This document shows, one piece after another, positions 41,666 through 42,678 of a stretch of DNA of 42,678 bases. Position 1 is the first letter of the stretch, and each line of letters opens with the position of its first letter. The stretch is from DATGMB01 sp035293845 (GTDB lineage: Bacteria > Acidobacteriota > Terriglobia > Bryobacterales > Bryobacteraceae): assembly GCA_035293845.1 (NCBI GenBank), contig DATGMB010000043.1, positions 1 through 42,678 of the forward strand, in the 5' to 3' direction. The notes beneath the pieces were generated by a model. That model worked only from the letters and a program-made list of their open reading frames with translations. It was not told the origin of the DNA and made no database searches. The translations under genes were made by a program, and so were the position numbers.

Positions 41666-42678
41666 ATGCATCGCCGCCACTTTCTCATTGGCCTCGCCGC
41701 CGCGGTTCCGGCGCCGGCCGCCGGTGCGCCGCGCGCAGACGCCACGCGGCTCCGCGAGCGCCTGGAAGCCCTGAGCGCCTTCGGCCGCCCCGCCGGCGGA
41801 AGCTTCGCCGACGGCGTGAGCCGCGTCGCGTATTCCGATGCCGATGTGGCCGGCCGCGGCTACATCATCGGCCTGATGAAGGCCGCCGGCCTCGCGCCGC
41901 GCATCGACCCCGCGGGCAACATCTTCGCCCGCCGACCCGGCACGGACAATTCGCTCGCGCCCGTCCTGTTCGGCTCGCACATCGATTCGGTCCCCGAGGG
42001 CGGCAACTTCGATGGCGATCTCGGAACGCTGGCCGCCATCGAGACGATGCAGGTGCTGCGCGATGCCGGTATCGCCACGCGGCGTCCCCTCGAAATCGTC
42101 TGCTGGTCGAACGAAGAGGGCGTCGCCTTCAACAACGGTCTGACGGGCAGCCGTGCGGCGGCCGGCGAACTGGAGCCTGGCGAGATGGACGCAGTCTGGA
42201 ACGGCGTGCGCAAGGCGGACGCGATCCGCAAGATCGGCGGCGCGCCGGAACGCATCGCCGAGGCGCGGCTGCCAAAGGGGGCGTTCGACTCGTACCTCGA
42301 GCTTCACATCGAGCAGGGCGGCACGCTCGATGCTGCGGGAATCCCCATCGGCGTCGTGGATGGCATCGTGGCGATCCACCGCTATAACGTCACGATCCGC
42401 GGCTTCGCCAACCACGCGGGCACCACGCCGATGCCCGTGCGGCAGGATGCTCTGCTGGCGGCCTCGCATCTCACCATCGCGGTCAATGAGATCGTGCGCC
42501 GCGAGCCCGGCCGGCAGGTCGGAACCGTGGGCCAGCTCAACGTCACGCCGAATGCCCCGAACGTCGTACCCGGCATGGTCCGGCTCACGGTGGAGCTGCG
42601 GGACCTGGACGCGGAGAAGATCGTGAAACTCGCGGAACAGATCCGGGCGCGCGCCGCGGAAATCGCCGGGCAGACGCG
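41666..42678 (+). CDS. M20-family N-carbamoyl-L-amino acid hydrolase / allantoate amidohydrolase (cut by window edge)
   Basis: The frame opens at ATG 41666 and stays open to the right edge (337 codons). After a Tat-like leader (HRRHFLIGLAAAVPAPAAG) it shows the amidase/hydantoinase-carbamoylase motifs: H105 in LFGSHIDSVPEGG, D116 in NFDGDLGTLAA, the E-E pair in CWSNEEGVAF, HIEQGGTLDAAG, and the lid/dimer region starting YNVTIRGFANHAGTTPM. These are the di-metal ligands and substrate-binding residues of allantoate amidohydrolases and L-carbamoylases. It likely frees ammonia from carbamoyl amino acids or ureides; the leader suggests the periplasm. The C-terminal part of the catalytic domain lies outside the window. 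Confidence 0.93.
   Translation, partial: MHRRHFLIGLAAAVPAPAAGAPRADATRLRERLEALSAFGRPAGGSFADGVSRVAYSDADVAGRGYIIGLMKAAGLAPRIDPAGNIFARRPGTDNSLAPVLFGSHIDSVPEGGNFDGDLGTLAAIETMQVLRDAGIATRRPLEIVCWSNEEGVAFNNGLTGSRAAAGELEPGEMDAVWNGVRKADAIRKIGGAPERIAEARLPKGAFDSYLELHIEQGGTLDAAGIPIGVVDGIVAIHRYNVTIRGFANHAGTTPMPVRQDALLAASHLTIAVNEIVRREPGRQVGTVGQLNVTPNAPNVVPGMVRLTVELRDLDAEKIVKLAEQIRARAAEIAGQT

Noticed and set aside
1..42678. CRISPR arrays, IS elements, prophage genes, riboswitches
   Set aside because: No regularly spaced direct repeats, transposase or phage motifs, and no recognisable riboswitch leader were seen when reading the window; subtle RNAs could be missed without a covariance search.

Overview
The window is GC-rich and looks like a chromosomal segment of an Acidobacteriota bacterium, most likely of the Bryobacterales/Solibacter group. 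This is inferred from the families present: an ADOP-type ABC permease, a large carboxypeptidase-regulatory/TonB-dependent (Oar-like) outer-membrane receptor, a BlaI-type repressor, a membrane-anchored Ser/Thr kinase, a PEP-CTERM protein, a Kdo hydroxylase (Gram-negative lipopolysaccharide) and many secreted hydrolases. I see no phage, IS element, CRISPR array or rRNA. There are 38 protein-coding entries (two of them halves of one frameshifted gene), one tRNA and one clear pseudogene.

Layout. 1-4.7 kb: a BlaI repressor (cut by the left edge) with its operator, a kinase fused to a membrane domain, a Kdo hydroxylase, an NTF2-like protein and an exported sugar-isomerase-like TIM barrel. 4.7-7.6 kb: a minus-strand operon of lipoprotein, geranylgeranyl-reductase-like flavoprotein and hemL. 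7.7-11.6 kb: an ADOP permease broken by a frameshift, a PEP-CTERM protein and a small zinc-ribbon membrane protein. 11.6-15.1 kb: a secreted M14 peptidase and a VapBC toxin-antitoxin pair. 15.1-19.4 kb: a GT2 glycosyltransferase coupled to RlmD, diverging from trpS and two small exported proteins. 19.4-23.6 kb: a glycan locus, with two GT4 glycosyltransferases diverging from gmd and a GmhB-like phosphatase, followed by tRNA-Thr(CGT). 23.9-31.9 kb: a TonB-dependent receptor with a near-consensus promoter, diverging from an M28 peptidase and a Tat-exported amidase, then a decayed PQQ sugar dehydrogenase. 32-42.7 kb: a minus-strand operon (unknown protein, DUF362, mannonate-dehydratase-like enzyme, double thioredoxin-fold protein), then a penicillin-acylase family enzyme, a DUF5009-type membrane acyltransferase, a cupin, a rhamnonate-dehydratase-like enolase-superfamily enzyme and an M20 carbamoylase/allantoate hydrolase cut by the right edge.

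Together the genes suggest a scavenging, polymer-degrading soil lifestyle: exported peptidases and amidases, an outer-membrane receptor, and a set of sugar-acid and carbamoyl/amide enzymes, several with Tat-type leaders although their families are usually cytoplasmic. The most notable oddities are five tail-to-tail gene pairs with stop codons 0-5 bases apart, Gly/Arg-rich inserts in two unrelated secreted hydrolases, the activation-segment insertion in the kinase, the four-gene operon led by an unrecognised protein, and a regional G/C strand bias that does not follow gene orientation. No single locus can be declared a new system from sequence alone.
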